Of a DNA stretch of 64,000 bases, positions 7,665-16,468 are shown one piece after another (the first letter of the stretch is position 1; the number at the start of each line of letters is the position of its first letter). The notes under the pieces are model-generated. The model had not been told where the DNA came from, did not search any database, and saw only the letters and a program-made list of their open reading frames with translations. A program made the position numbers and the translations under genes. The DNA is from Paenibacillus silvisoli. Its GTDB lineage: Bacteria > Bacillota > Bacilli > Paenibacillales > Paenibacillaceae. Where the stretch lies: contig NZ_CP133017.1 of assembly GCF_030866765.1 (NCBI RefSeq), forward strand, positions 652,501-716,500, given 5' to 3'.

Positions 7665-8681
7665 TTAGCTGCGCCCGGTTAGCCCGGCGGCTTCAGCCAA
7701 TAGTTCATACGACCGCAGCCGTGCGGCGTGATCGTAAATTTGCGACGTGACGATGAGCTCGTCGGCCATCGTTTCGCTGCGGATCTCCTGCAGGCGAGCG
7801 GCAATGGCAGCCTTGCTGCCCGCAATCGCGTACTTGAACTTGGACTGCAGCGCCTCCCGCTCATGCGGCAGCCACAGCTCATCCATGTCGTCGATCGGCG
7901 GCTTCAGCTTACCGGGATTGCCGCGGATCAAGCTAAGAAACTGCTGCTGCTGCGACGTCGCCAGATAGCGCGCTTCCTCGTCCGTGTCGGCGGCAACGAT
8001 GTTGATGCCGATCATGACGTACGGCTTCGCGAGCGCTTCGGACGGACGGAAATTGCTGCGGTACAAGTGGATCGCCGGCATCAAATACTCCGGCGCAAAA
8101 TGGCTCGCGAACGAGAACGGCAAGCCGAGCTCGCCCGCGAGCTTCGCGCTGAAGCCGCTCGAGCCGAGCAGCCAGATCGGCACGTTCAAGCCTTCGCCCG
8201 GCGTGGCGCGAACGGGACGCACCGCATCGGCCGGCGGCTGGAAGAACGCGCGCAGCTCGGCCAGCAGCTCGGGGAAATCCTGCCCGTGCGTCGCCAGGTC
8301 GCGCCGGAGCGCGCGGGCCGTCGTTTGATCGGAGCCAGGCGCCCGGCCGAGGCCGAGATCGATCCGGCCCGGATACATCGACTCGAGCGTGCCGAACTGC
8401 TCGGCGATGACGAGCGGCGCGTGGTTCGGCAGCATGATGCCGCCCGAACCGACGCGGATCGTCTTCGTGCCGCCGGCGACGTAGCCGATGACGACCGAAG
8501 TCGCGGAGCTCGCGATGCCCGCCATATTGTGATGCTCCGCCAGCCAATAGCGGTTATAACCCAGCCGCTCGGCATGCTGCGCCAGCTCCAGCGTGTTGCG
8601 GAAAGCGTCGCCCGGCGTTCCGCCCTCGATGACGGGGGCTAAATCCAGCACGGATAACGGAATGTCTATCGAATACGTCAT
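7665..8681 (-). CDS. LLM-class flavin-dependent oxidoreductase
   Basis: 338 residues of the bacterial luciferase-like monooxygenase superfamily. The opening [11 protein letters not shown], the RYWLAEHHN segment and [41 protein letters not shown] are characteristic of the single-domain MsnO8-like group. ATG 8681 is chosen because AGGAGG lies seven bases before it; an in-frame TTG at 8699 precedes that site. It probably uses FMN, with substrate unknown. It is a single gene whose promoter is flanked by two palindromes, suggesting a dedicated repressor that is not encoded next to it. Confidence 0.9.
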   Translation of the reverse strand: MTYSIDIPLSVLDLAPVIEGGTPGDAFRNTLELAQHAERLGYNRYWLAEHHNMAGIASSATSVVIGYVAGGTKTIRVGSGGIMLPNHAPLVIAEQFGTLESMYPGRIDLGLGRAPGSDQTTARALRRDLATHGQDFPELLAELRAFFQPPADAVRPVRATPGEGLNVPIWLLGSSGFSAKLAGELGLPFSFASHFAPEYLMPAIHLYRSNFRPSEALAKPYVMIGINIVAADTDEEARYLATSQQQQFLSLIRGNPGKLKPPIDDMDELWLPHEREALQSKFKYAIAGSKAAIAARLQEIRSETMADELIVTSQIYDHAARLRSYELLAEAAGLTGRS

Positions 8682-8702
8682 CAGTTGACCTCCTAACAAA
8701 TG

Positions 8703-8767
8703 CTAACGTTAGTTTTATTATGATGCACACAAATTATTTTAGCAAGTTACTAACTTTTAACAAGTAA
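8703..8767 (-). promoter_or_regulatory. Promoter with palindromic operators for the LLM gene
   Basis: On the minus strand TTGCTA (8740-8745), 17-base spacer, CATAAT (8717-8722). A 10-bp palindrome CTAACGTTAG (8703-8712) sits just downstream of the -10 box, and the 13-bp palindrome AAGTTA-C-TAACTT (8744-8756) overlaps the -35 box; TTACT and AGTAA also flank an 11-base core (8747-8767). The layout suits repression by a small dimeric regulator such as HxlR or MarR, but the protein is not identified. Confidence 0.55.
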
Positions 8768-8893
8768 ACATTGATCAACGATACGGGGAGGGGTTTCGAC
8801 GCCCCGTGTAGAATTATGGAGAACACATCCTTGCTAGCGCTCCATGTGACGGTTACTACGACAGTCTATATCCAAGCAACCAATTAACCGGGG

Positions 8894-10684
8894 GTGGCAG
8901 CGCTGAATGTCCTGAAACGATTGGCTTCGCTTTCGATTTTACCCAAGCTCGTCCTCACTTTCCTTGTGACGCTCACACCGCTTTACATCATCAGCTGGAA
9001 AATGAACGAGACCGGCTCCTCCCACATTCAGAAGGAAATTTCCGATTCCCTAGTCTCCCGTACCTCTCTCTATATGAACATTCTAGAATTCGACATCGAC
9101 AGCGCCATCCGCCAGCTGCAGGAGCTCGTTAACGACGATGACCTGCTCAAGCTGACATCATCCTCGGAGGTCATGAGCGAAATCGAGAAAATGCAGTCGC
9201 AGCTGCGGCTGAAGAGCCGGCTCGACGCGCTCAAGAAATCGAGCAAATTCGTTGAGAATGCTATAGCGTTCATTCCCTCGATGAACCGAACCGTTTCCGC
9301 CAACACCAATATTATCGGTCCGTTCGACGAAGAGCAATTTTTCGCGCTGGCCAAATCGACGAACCGCTTCGAATCGCCCTTCCTGCTGTGGAAGGATCGG
9401 ATCTTCATCAGCATTCCCTATCCGGACCCGGCCGTTTCAAGCCGGCAGAAACCCTTCTTCCTGCTGGCCATCGAAATTTCGCGCCGCGAGCTTGGCATGG
9501 TGCTGCAGGAATTTACGAACGAAGGCGGCCACACGGCGCTGGTCGGCAACAAGCAGCCTTTCATTATTGCGGGCGGCGCCGGCGCGGTGGATGAAGCGCT
9601 TATTCAAAATTTTCAGCAGTCGGAGGCAAACGGGGAGGCGGAGGAAGGGAAGCTTCAGACGGTCGAGTTCAAGGACGAATCGTATTTGGTCGTGTCGAAT
9701 CACTCGACCCGGCTCGATATGTCCCTGCTCATGTACGTGCCGGAAAGCAAAGTGACGGCTTCGCTGCAGGTGTACCGCTTCTGGTTCTACGTGCTTTCGG
9801 GCGTATCCGTTCTCCTGGTTCTGCTCTTCTCCTACAGCATCTATCTCATTATTCACCAGCCGCTCAAACGGCTTGTCCGTTCCTTCCGCCGCATCGAGCA
9901 GGGGCACTTCAATCTGGAGGTGCACTATCCGCTGCAGGATGAGTTCGGTTATTTGTACGGGCAGTTTAACGGCATGGTGAAGCGGCTCGACGTGCTCGTC
10001 CATGAGGTGTACGAGCAGCGGTACTTGGCCCGGCTGGCGGAGCTGAGGCATCTACAGTCGCAGATTAATCCGCATTTCCTCTATAACAGCTACTTCATTC
10101 TCTATCGGATGGCCCAACAGCGGGATCACGACAATGTCATCTATTTCACGAAGCATTTGGGCGAATATTTTCAATACATTACGCGCGACGGCTCGGACGA
10201 GGTCCCGCTCGCGAGCGAAATCCACCATGCGCGCACTTACGCGGAGATCCAGTCGATCCGCTTCTCCGAGCGGATCATGGTGGAGTTCGAGGAGGTGCCG
10301 GATGAGCTGCGGGACTTCCCGGTGCCGCGCCTGATCGTGCAGCCGATTATCGAGAATGCGTATAACCACGGCTTGGAGAACAAGCGCAGAGGCGGGCTCA
10401 TTACGGTCGTCTTCAGCCAAAAGCCTGGCGCAATCGAGATTTCGATCACCGACAACGGCGACAACATGGATGAGGAGAAGGTGCGCGAGCTTCAATCGGG
10501 CCTGCTGGACAAGGCGCAGCCGACGGAGCATACCGGGCTGCTGAACGTGCACCGGCGCATCATCATTAAGTACGGGGGCGGGGGCCTAACGCTTAGTCTC
10601 GGCGAGGAACGGGGCTTGAAGGTGACGATGACGATTCCGAGGGAGGCGCACGCACGACATGAACCGCTTGTTGATTGTGGATGA
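8894..10684 (+). CDS. Sensor histidine kinase, YesM-like
   Basis: 596 residues: membrane helix at 15-34, extracellular sensor domain 35-297, second helix 298-320, HAMP about 320-372, then a His_kinase domain with phospho-acceptor His394 in QINPHFLYN and an ATPase domain with the N box ENAYNHGLENK. This is the LytS/YesM architecture that senses extracellular carbohydrate or its binding protein. The GTG start is uncertain because GGGG touches it. The last 26 bases overlap the response regulator gene, so the pair is translationally coupled. The transporter genes downstream are the likely targets. Confidence 0.93.
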   Translation: MAALNVLKRLASLSILPKLVLTFLVTLTPLYIISWKMNETGSSHIQKEISDSLVSRTSLYMNILEFDIDSAIRQLQELVNDDDLLKLTSSSEVMSEIEKMQSQLRLKSRLDALKKSSKFVENAIAFIPSMNRTVSANTNIIGPFDEEQFFALAKSTNRFESPFLLWKDRIFISIPYPDPAVSSRQKPFFLLAIEISRRELGMVLQEFTNEGGHTALVGNKQPFIIAGGAGAVDEALIQNFQQSEANGEAEEGKLQTVEFKDESYLVVSNHSTRLDMSLLMYVPESKVTASLQVYRFWFYVLSGVSVLLVLLFSYSIYLIIHQPLKRLVRSFRRIEQGHFNLEVHYPLQDEFGYLYGQFNGMVKRLDVLVHEVYEQRYLARLAELRHLQSQINPHFLYNSYFILYRMAQQRDHDNVIYFTKHLGEYFQYITRDGSDEVPLASEIHHARTYAEIQSIRFSERIMVEFEEVPDELRDFPVPRLIVQPIIENAYNHGLENKRRGGLITVVFSQKPGAIEISITDNGDNMDEEKVRELQSGLLDKAQPTEHTGLLNVHRRIIIKYGGGGLTLSLGEERGLKVTMTIPREAHARHEPLVDCG

Positions 10685-12278
10685 CGAGAAATTTACGGTA
10701 GACGGCTTATATGAAATGATCGAGGATACCCCAGGCTTGGAGCTGGATATTTACCGCGCTTATTCGCCGGAGGAAGCGCTGGAGTGGCTGTCGCGGACGA
10801 AGATCGACATCGTGCTGAGCGACGTGCGGATGCCGGGCATGACCGGACTTGAGCTGCAGCAGCGAATAGTAGCGCAGTGGCCGCGCTGCAAAATCATTTT
10901 TCTCACCGGCATACACAACCTCGAAACGGCGCAGCTGGCGATCCGGACGGGCTCGATCGATTATATTCTCAAAACCGAAGGCGACGAGGCGATCATCCGC
11001 AGCATCCGCAAAGCGATCGACAGCTTGGCGGCCGAATCGGAGAGCCAGCAGTTCATGCTGCAGGCGAGGGAGCAGATGAGCCGGGCATTGCCGCTGCTGC
11101 ACCGCGACTGGCTGATCGAGGTGCTGGAGCCCCATGCGGCGCACCCGCCCGTGACGGATGAAAAGCTGAGTGAGCTGAACATTCCGCTGCAAGCCGGCCT
11201 GCCCGTCATTCCGCTCATCGGGCGCGTCGACCGATGGGGAGACGAGGGCTACCATGATCGGGCTTTGCTGCTCTATGCCGTGCAAAATATCGCCTCCGAA
11301 TATTACAGCTCTCTCGCGGTGTTTACGACCAGTCTGGATATGCATCATTTTGTCTGTCTGCTGCAGCCGGCTGGCGGCGCCGACCCGGAGCGGCTGCGCG
11401 ACGCGGTCAGCTTCGCGCAGGGCACGATGGAATCGATTCAGCAGACCTGCGGCAAGCTGCTCAAGCTGCCGGTCTCGCTCATTTGCGCCGCTCAGCCGGC
11501 ATCGTGGAAGCAGCTGCCGCGCGTCTACGAGGGCATGAAGAAGCGGCTGCTCGTCGGGCTTGGCTCCAAAGACCGGATGCTGCTTATTCAAGATGAGCGC
11601 GAGGAGAGCGGTCAGCCGCATGCCGCGCTGCCTCCGCTTCGTACGCTGACGGCCCAGCTGGAACGGCTGCTTGAGGATGGGGGCGAGGAGGAATTCGCGG
11701 AGGTCGTAAAGCATTACATCGCGCTTCCGAATCAATTCGCGGATTACGCGCTTGTTTATTATGCGATAGCCAATTTGCTGCTCAGCCAGCTTACGCAGCT
11801 TGGGGAAGAACATAGCGGTGAAGGCGGCCTCAAGGACGAAGCGGATGTCGACACGCTGATGAATCTGTCCGCCCATCAAACCCGCGAGTCCGCCCTGCGC
11901 TATTTGCTCAAGACCGCATCCTCCGTCTACGCGAGGCGCAAGTCGATGCAAAACGAACGGACGCACCAGATCATCGCGCGGCTGCAGCAGTATATCCGCA
12001 GCAACCTCGGCGGCGATTTGTCGCTGACGAGCCTGTCCGAGATCGTATATTTGAATCCCGCCTATCTGTCGGTGCTCTACAAGCAGCAGACCGGGACGAA
12101 CCTTTCGGAATACATTGCCGAGCTGCGGCTGGAGAAGGCGATGGAGCTGCTGACGGCGACCCCGCTCAAAATCCACGAAATCGCCGACCGGGTCGGCTTC
12201 GAGACGTCGGGCTATTTTATCCGCTTCTTCAAGAAACGGATTCAGCTCACGCCTCAGGAGTACCGGGCCAGAGAATAG
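10659..12278 (+). CDS. AraC-type response regulator, YesN-like
   Basis: 539 residues: receiver domain at 1-120 with acidic pocket Asp8-Asp9, phospho-acceptor Asp55 (SDVRMPGM) and Thr/Lys switch residues, a roughly 300-residue middle region without a clear family, and a C-terminal AraC double helix-turn-helix beginning near residue 440 (LTSLSEIVYLNPAYLSVLYKQ). It is paired with the overlapping kinase. By analogy with YesMN/LytS systems it activates the binding-protein/permease genes that follow. Its start lies inside the kinase frame, with GGGAGG upstream. Confidence 0.93.
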   Translation: MNRLLIVDDEKFTVDGLYEMIEDTPGLELDIYRAYSPEEALEWLSRTKIDIVLSDVRMPGMTGLELQQRIVAQWPRCKIIFLTGIHNLETAQLAIRTGSIDYILKTEGDEAIIRSIRKAIDSLAAESESQQFMLQAREQMSRALPLLHRDWLIEVLEPHAAHPPVTDEKLSELNIPLQAGLPVIPLIGRVDRWGDEGYHDRALLLYAVQNIASEYYSSLAVFTTSLDMHHFVCLLQPAGGADPERLRDAVSFAQGTMESIQQTCGKLLKLPVSLICAAQPASWKQLPRVYEGMKKRLLVGLGSKDRMLLIQDEREESGQPHAALPPLRTLTAQLERLLEDGGEEEFAEVVKHYIALPNQFADYALVYYAIANLLLSQLTQLGEEHSGEGGLKDEADVDTLMNLSAHQTRESALRYLLKTASSVYARRKSMQNERTHQIIARLQQYIRSNLGGDLSLTSLSEIVYLNPAYLSVLYKQQTGTNLSEYIAELRLEKAMELLTATPLKIHEIADRVGFETSGYFIRFFKKRIQLTPQEYRARE

Positions 12279-12332
12279 CCATTCGCAATTCCTAAACAAG
12301 AGATTACGAATCTATAGATTGTTCCATAGTGG

Positions 12333-12346
12333 TGGAAGCGTTGTCA
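12333..12346 (+). promoter_or_regulatory. Candidate cre site before the solute-binding gene
   Basis: TGGAAGCGTTGTCA differs from the catabolite-response consensus TGWAANCGNTNWCA at one position. It lies 52 bases before the ATG of the binding protein gene, consistent with CcpA repression of a sugar uptake system. No convincing -35/-10 pair was found around it. Confidence 0.4.
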
Positions 12347-12397
12347 TTTTATACTGGGGAAGAAGGATGTTTGTAAAAATAAAAGGGAGGCTACAGA

Positions 12398-14149
12398 ATG
12401 CGAACGCCATACAAATGGACAGCGGCTCTGCTCATGACTTTTATTTTGGCAACTGTAACCGCATGCGGCAACGGCGGAAACAACAACAACAACGCAAACA
12501 CTTCCGATTCCACGGGGAATACGACCACGAATACGGATACGGCAACGAACAACGCGGCGGCGGATAACGGGAATGCGGCGACGAACGAGGAGGCTGCGCC
12601 TGCGGTGGACGGCAAGTACGATCCGGCGATCGACGTCACGAGCGTGCGAATCATCAACGATACCTACAAGTTCATGGAAGGCGAGTCCATCGAGAACAAC
12701 ATGTGGACGAAGCTGCTCTCGGAGAAGCTTGGCATTAACGTCAAATACGACTGGGTCGTCAGCGGCGATCAGCCGGGCGGCCAAGGCGAGCAGAAGATGA
12801 ACGTTTCCATCGCATCCGGCGATTTGCCGGAGCTCATTCCGGTTAACGCCAAACAGCTGAAGCAGCTGCAGGAAGCGGATGAGCTGGAAGATTTGACGGC
12901 GATTTACGAGAAATACGCGTCTCCTTTCCTGAAGGAAATTCTCAATCAAGACGGTCCGGCCGCGCTTTCGTCCGCCACGTTCGGCGGCAAGCTGATGGCG
13001 ATTCCGAATACCGGCTCCTCGATGGACGGAGCGGGCATGATCTGGATCCGCAAAGATTGGCTCGACAAGCTCGGCCTGCAGCCGCCGCAAACGATGGCTG
13101 ACGTGCTGGCGATCTCCGACGCGTTCACGACGAAGGATCCGGACGGCAACGGCAAAGCCGATACTTATGGCATCGCGATGAACAAAGACCTGTACGGCGG
13201 CTTCGCTGATATTACGGGAATCATGAACAGCTACCACGCGTACCCGAAATCCTGGATCAAGGACGCCAGCGGCAATCTGGTGTACGGCAGCATCCAGCCT
13301 GAGATGAAGACGGCGCTCGGCGTATTGCAAGAGCTGTATAAGAAAGGTCAGATCGACAAGGAGTTCGGCGTTAAAGACGGCGGCAAAGAAGCGGAGCTGA
13401 CGGCATCGGGCAAAATCGGCATGCAGTTCGGCCAGATGTGGAACCCGCTGTGGCCGCTCGTCGACAGCAAGAAGAACGATCCGAACGCGCAGTGGCAGTC
13501 GTATCCGCTCGCTTCGGCCGACGATAAACCGGTAACGCCGCAGGTCGGCTTCTCCGTGGGCCAATATTTTGCCGTGAAGAAGGGTGCCGAGCATCCGGAA
13601 GCGCTGCTGAAGATGCTCAACCTGTTCGTGGAAACCGGCTGGGGCGAAACGACGACGCCGGAAAACTACGCCGCGTATTTCACGGGCGACGGCTTCGAGA
13701 AGTTCAAAATGATGCCGTTCCAAGCATGGCCGGCGCGTAAAAACCTGGATATCCACCTACACGTTACGGCTGCGCTCGACAGCAAGGACACGTCCGCTCT
13801 CAATCCGGAAGAGAAGGATAACCATGACAAAATCCTTTCCTGGATCGACGGCTCCAGCAAAGAGCCTCTGAACTGGGCGTATGAGCGCGTATTCGGCAAG
13901 GAAGGCTCGTTCAAGATCATTAACCAATACGTCAGCGGCAACATGCTGCAGCTGACCGGGTTCTACGGCGCTCCGACGCCTGCGATGGTCGAGAAGGAAT
14001 CAAATTTACAAAAAAGAGAGCTGGAGACGTTCACGAAGATCATTATGGGCGACTCGCTCGATACGTTCGATAAATTCGTCGAGGAGTGGAAGAAGCTCGG
14101 CGGCGACGAAATTACGCAAGAAGTGAACGAGTGGGCGAAGAACCATTAA
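12398..14149 (+). CDS. Extracellular solute-binding lipoprotein (LplA-like)
   Basis: 583 residues with a lipoprotein signal (lipobox VTAC at about residues 22-25), an Asn/Thr/Gly-rich linker and a family 1 solute-binding fold. Size and context match LplA/YtcQ-type carbohydrate-binding proteins. It is anchored outside the cell and delivers the substrate to the two permeases that follow. No ATPase is encoded nearby, which is normal because such importers share MsmX-type ATPases. The start ATG follows AAAGGGAGG. A terminator-like hairpin separates it from the permease genes, so it is probably expressed above them. Confidence 0.92.
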   Translation: MRTPYKWTAALLMTFILATVTACGNGGNNNNNANTSDSTGNTTTNTDTATNNAAADNGNAATNEEAAPAVDGKYDPAIDVTSVRIINDTYKFMEGESIENNMWTKLLSEKLGINVKYDWVVSGDQPGGQGEQKMNVSIASGDLPELIPVNAKQLKQLQEADELEDLTAIYEKYASPFLKEILNQDGPAALSSATFGGKLMAIPNTGSSMDGAGMIWIRKDWLDKLGLQPPQTMADVLAISDAFTTKDPDGNGKADTYGIAMNKDLYGGFADITGIMNSYHAYPKSWIKDASGNLVYGSIQPEMKTALGVLQELYKKGQIDKEFGVKDGGKEAELTASGKIGMQFGQMWNPLWPLVDSKKNDPNAQWQSYPLASADDKPVTPQVGFSVGQYFAVKKGAEHPEALLKMLNLFVETGWGETTTPENYAAYFTGDGFEKFKMMPFQAWPARKNLDIHLHVTAALDSKDTSALNPEEKDNHDKILSWIDGSSKEPLNWAYERVFGKEGSFKIINQYVSGNMLQLTGFYGAPTPAMVEKESNLQKRELETFTKIIMGDSLDTFDKFVEEWKKLGGDEITQEVNEWAKNH

Positions 14150-14180
14150 GCTGGGCTGACTAGTGATCATGATGCAGGGC

Positions 14181-14207
14181 GGGGGAAGCGGCGTCTTCCC
14201 CCTTTTT
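14181..14207 (+). terminator. Hairpin terminator between binding protein and permeases
   Basis: GGGGGAAG / CTTCCCCC stem, six-base loop and five T residues, 31 bases after the binding-protein stop. It is likely a partial terminator that lowers permease expression relative to the binding protein. Confidence 0.8.
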
Positions 14208-14257
14208 ATTGAATCCGCGATGCATGGACCATGCTTTGGGGCAGGGAGGGAACGCTA

Positions 14258-15157
14258 TTGTCGTTTAAAAAATGGGCCGGGCAGCTTCCGCTGCACCTGA
14301 TGATTTTGCCGGGACTTATCCTCATTCTCATTTACAGCTACGGGCCGATGTTCGGCTTCATTATCGCGTTTGAGAAGTTCTCGCCCGCTAAGGGCATCTT
14401 CGGCTCCAAGTGGGCCGGCTTGGACAACTTCCGCTATGTGCTGGAAATGCCGGAATCGACCCGAATTATTCTCAACACGATTTACATTGCCATTATGAAA
14501 ATCATCGTGGGCTTGTTCGCCCCTATTGTCACCGCCTTGCTGCTGAACGAGGTGCGCAAGGAGCTTTTCAAGCGAGGCATTCAAACGATCATTTATTTGC
14601 CGCACTTTCTGTCGTGGATTATTCTCGGGGGCATTCTGATCGACATCCTGTCGCCGACAAGCGGGATCGTCAATCAGGTGCTGGGCTGGGTCGGCATCGA
14701 GCCGATTTATTTTCTGGGCGACAACAGCTGGTTCCGGTACGTGCTCGTCGCGACGGATACGTGGAAGGAGTTCGGGTTTAACACCATCGTGTATTTAGCG
14801 GCGTTAACGAGCATCAATCCGACGCTTTACGAGGCGGCGATCGTGGACGGCGCGGGCAGATGGAAGCAGACGCTGCACGTGACTCTGCCGGGGATGGCGT
14901 CGATCATCGTCTTGTTAATGACCTTAAGCTTAGGAAACGTGCTGAACGCCGGGTTTGACCAGGTGTTTAATTTATATAGCCCGCAGGTGTACGAGACCGG
15001 GGATATTATCGACACCTTCGTGTATCGCATCGGCCTGATCGATGCGCAGTACGGGGTGGCGACGGCGGTAGGGATATTCAAGTCGGTCGTGTCGCTCATC
15101 TTTATCTCGACGTCGTACTATCTGGCGTATCGGTTCGCCAAATATCGCATTTTCTGA
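14258..15157 (+). CDS. Carbohydrate ABC permease, LplB-like
   Basis: 299 residues from TTG 14258, preferred over ATG 14231 because GGGAGG lies seven to eight bases upstream of the TTG. About six membrane helices; the ATPase-contact EAA loop reads YEAAIVDGAGRWKQTLHVTLP. The N-terminal PLHLMILPGLILILIYSYGPMFG is typical of LplB/YtcP-partner permeases. It forms the membrane channel with the next gene product for the sugar captured by the 12398 lipoprotein. Confidence 0.92.
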   Translation: MSFKKWAGQLPLHLMILPGLILILIYSYGPMFGFIIAFEKFSPAKGIFGSKWAGLDNFRYVLEMPESTRIILNTIYIAIMKIIVGLFAPIVTALLLNEVRKELFKRGIQTIIYLPHFLSWIILGGILIDILSPTSGIVNQVLGWVGIEPIYFLGDNSWFRYVLVATDTWKEFGFNTIVYLAALTSINPTLYEAAIVDGAGRWKQTLHVTLPGMASIIVLLMTLSLGNVLNAGFDQVFNLYSPQVYETGDIIDTFVYRIGLIDAQYGVATAVGIFKSVVSLIFISTSYYLAYRFAKYRIF

Positions 15158-15174
15158 TGAGGGAGTGAGCGGGG

Positions 15175-16059
15175 ATGCTGGAGCATTACACGTTAAGCCG
15201 CAGAGTGTTCTTATCCTTTAACTATGTCTTTCTAGCCTGCCTCGGCATTCTGTGCGTTCTGCCAATCATTCACGTGCTCGCGATATCGTTCAGCTCCAGC
15301 GCGGCTGCCCAAGCCGGATACGTCAAGCTGTGGCCGGTCGAATTTACGATGAGCTCGTACGACTATGTCATGAAGAAGCCGGCGTTCTTCAAATCCATTC
15401 TCGTGACGCTGAAGCGGGTCGGGCTCGGGGTGCCGTTTAACATGCTGCTCACCGTGCTGATCGCCTATCCGCTGGCGAAGGAAGCGAAGAAGTTCGCGAT
15501 GCGGACCGTGTACGCCTGGGTGTTCGTCGTGACGATTCTGTTCAGCGGCGGCTTGATTCCGCTGTACATGACGATCAAGTACACCGGCATTATGGATACG
15601 GTATGGGCGATGGTACTGCCGGGCGCGGTGCCGGTGTTCAACGTCATCTTGTTATTGAACTTCTTCCGCGGCTTGCCGAAGGAGCTGGAGGAGGCGGCTT
15701 TCATCGACGGCGCGGGGCATTGGACGACGCTGTGGAAGGTGTTCATTCCGCTGTCGCTGCCGGCGCTGGCCACGATTACGCTGTTCGCGACCGTCAACCA
15801 TTGGAACTCCTGGTTCGACGGGCTGATCTTCATGAACTCGCCGGATCATTATCCGCTGCAGAGCTATCTGCAGACGGTCGTCATCAACCGCGACCTGACG
15901 CTGATGTCCTCCGCGGACATGAAGTCGCTGACCGAGGTCAACGACCGCACGGCCAAGGCGGCGCAGATTTTCCTTGGTGCTCTGCCGATTTTGCTGGTGT
16001 ATCCGTTCCTGCAGCGGTTCTTTATGAAGGGGATCGTGCTGGGGAGCGTGAAGGAGTAG
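15175..16059 (+). CDS. Carbohydrate ABC permease, LplC-like
   Basis: 294 residues with six predicted membrane helices and the EAA loop EEAAFIDGAGHWTTLWKVFIPLSLP. It ends in the family tail VYPFLQRFFMKGIVLGSVKE. It partners the preceding permease and starts 17 bases after it, behind GAGGGAG. It ends the YesMN-linked transport module and is followed by a terminator. Confidence 0.93.
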   Translation: MLEHYTLSRRVFLSFNYVFLACLGILCVLPIIHVLAISFSSSAAAQAGYVKLWPVEFTMSSYDYVMKKPAFFKSILVTLKRVGLGVPFNMLLTVLIAYPLAKEAKKFAMRTVYAWVFVVTILFSGGLIPLYMTIKYTGIMDTVWAMVLPGAVPVFNVILLLNFFRGLPKELEEAAFIDGAGHWTTLWKVFIPLSLPALATITLFATVNHWNSWFDGLIFMNSPDHYPLQSYLQTVVINRDLTLMSSADMKSLTEVNDRTAKAAQIFLGALPILLVYPFLQRFFMKGIVLGSVKE

Positions 16060-16074
16060 ATTATGGTAAGGGAA

Positions 16075-16107
16075 AGAGCCTTCCGTGGCGTTGCGGGAGG
16101 CTCTTTT
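16075..16107 (+). terminator. Terminator of the 8894-16059 module
   Basis: AGAGCCTTCCG pairs imperfectly with the CGGGAGGCTCT arm, and six T residues follow. It lies 16 bases after the last permease stop. Confidence 0.8.
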
Positions 16108-16133
16108 TTGCGTTGCTACGGGGGGCGGTGCGG

Positions 16134-16319
16134 CTAACGAACTCAGATGAGCTTATTTGCCGGGAAATCGGCCTTTCGCCACGCTAACGAACTCCAGCGG
16201 CGTTATTTGGCGGAAATCGGGCCGTTTGAGCTTGTTTTGGCGGGAATAGCGTTTCTGAGGTTCGTTAGCCCGGCGGGAAGGGGGGATTTTGGCGGAATAA
16301 GCGCTACGGGGTTCGTTAG
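16134..16319 (+). repeat. Intergenic repeat, CTAACGAA family, copy 2
   Basis: CTAACGA at 16134 and 16184, then TTCGTTAG at 16261 and 16312: two direct and two inverted units of about 50 bases, as at 6067 and 54194. Conserved TTATTTG blocks follow each direct unit. The rest of the gap (16320-16468) holds no gene; the leader of the sigma factor gene lies there. Confidence 0.85.
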
Positions 16320-16468
16320 AGGCGAAACGGTATTTCGTAGAGACAAGGTTTTCCAATATGTGTTAACGTGAATGAGTGAGCTCTGACCGCAATTATTAAA
16401 AATATTTTCTGCCCCCGGTTAGATTTACGAGGCTTGCGGGATCAAGTGGTATGAGGGGAGGTGATGAC

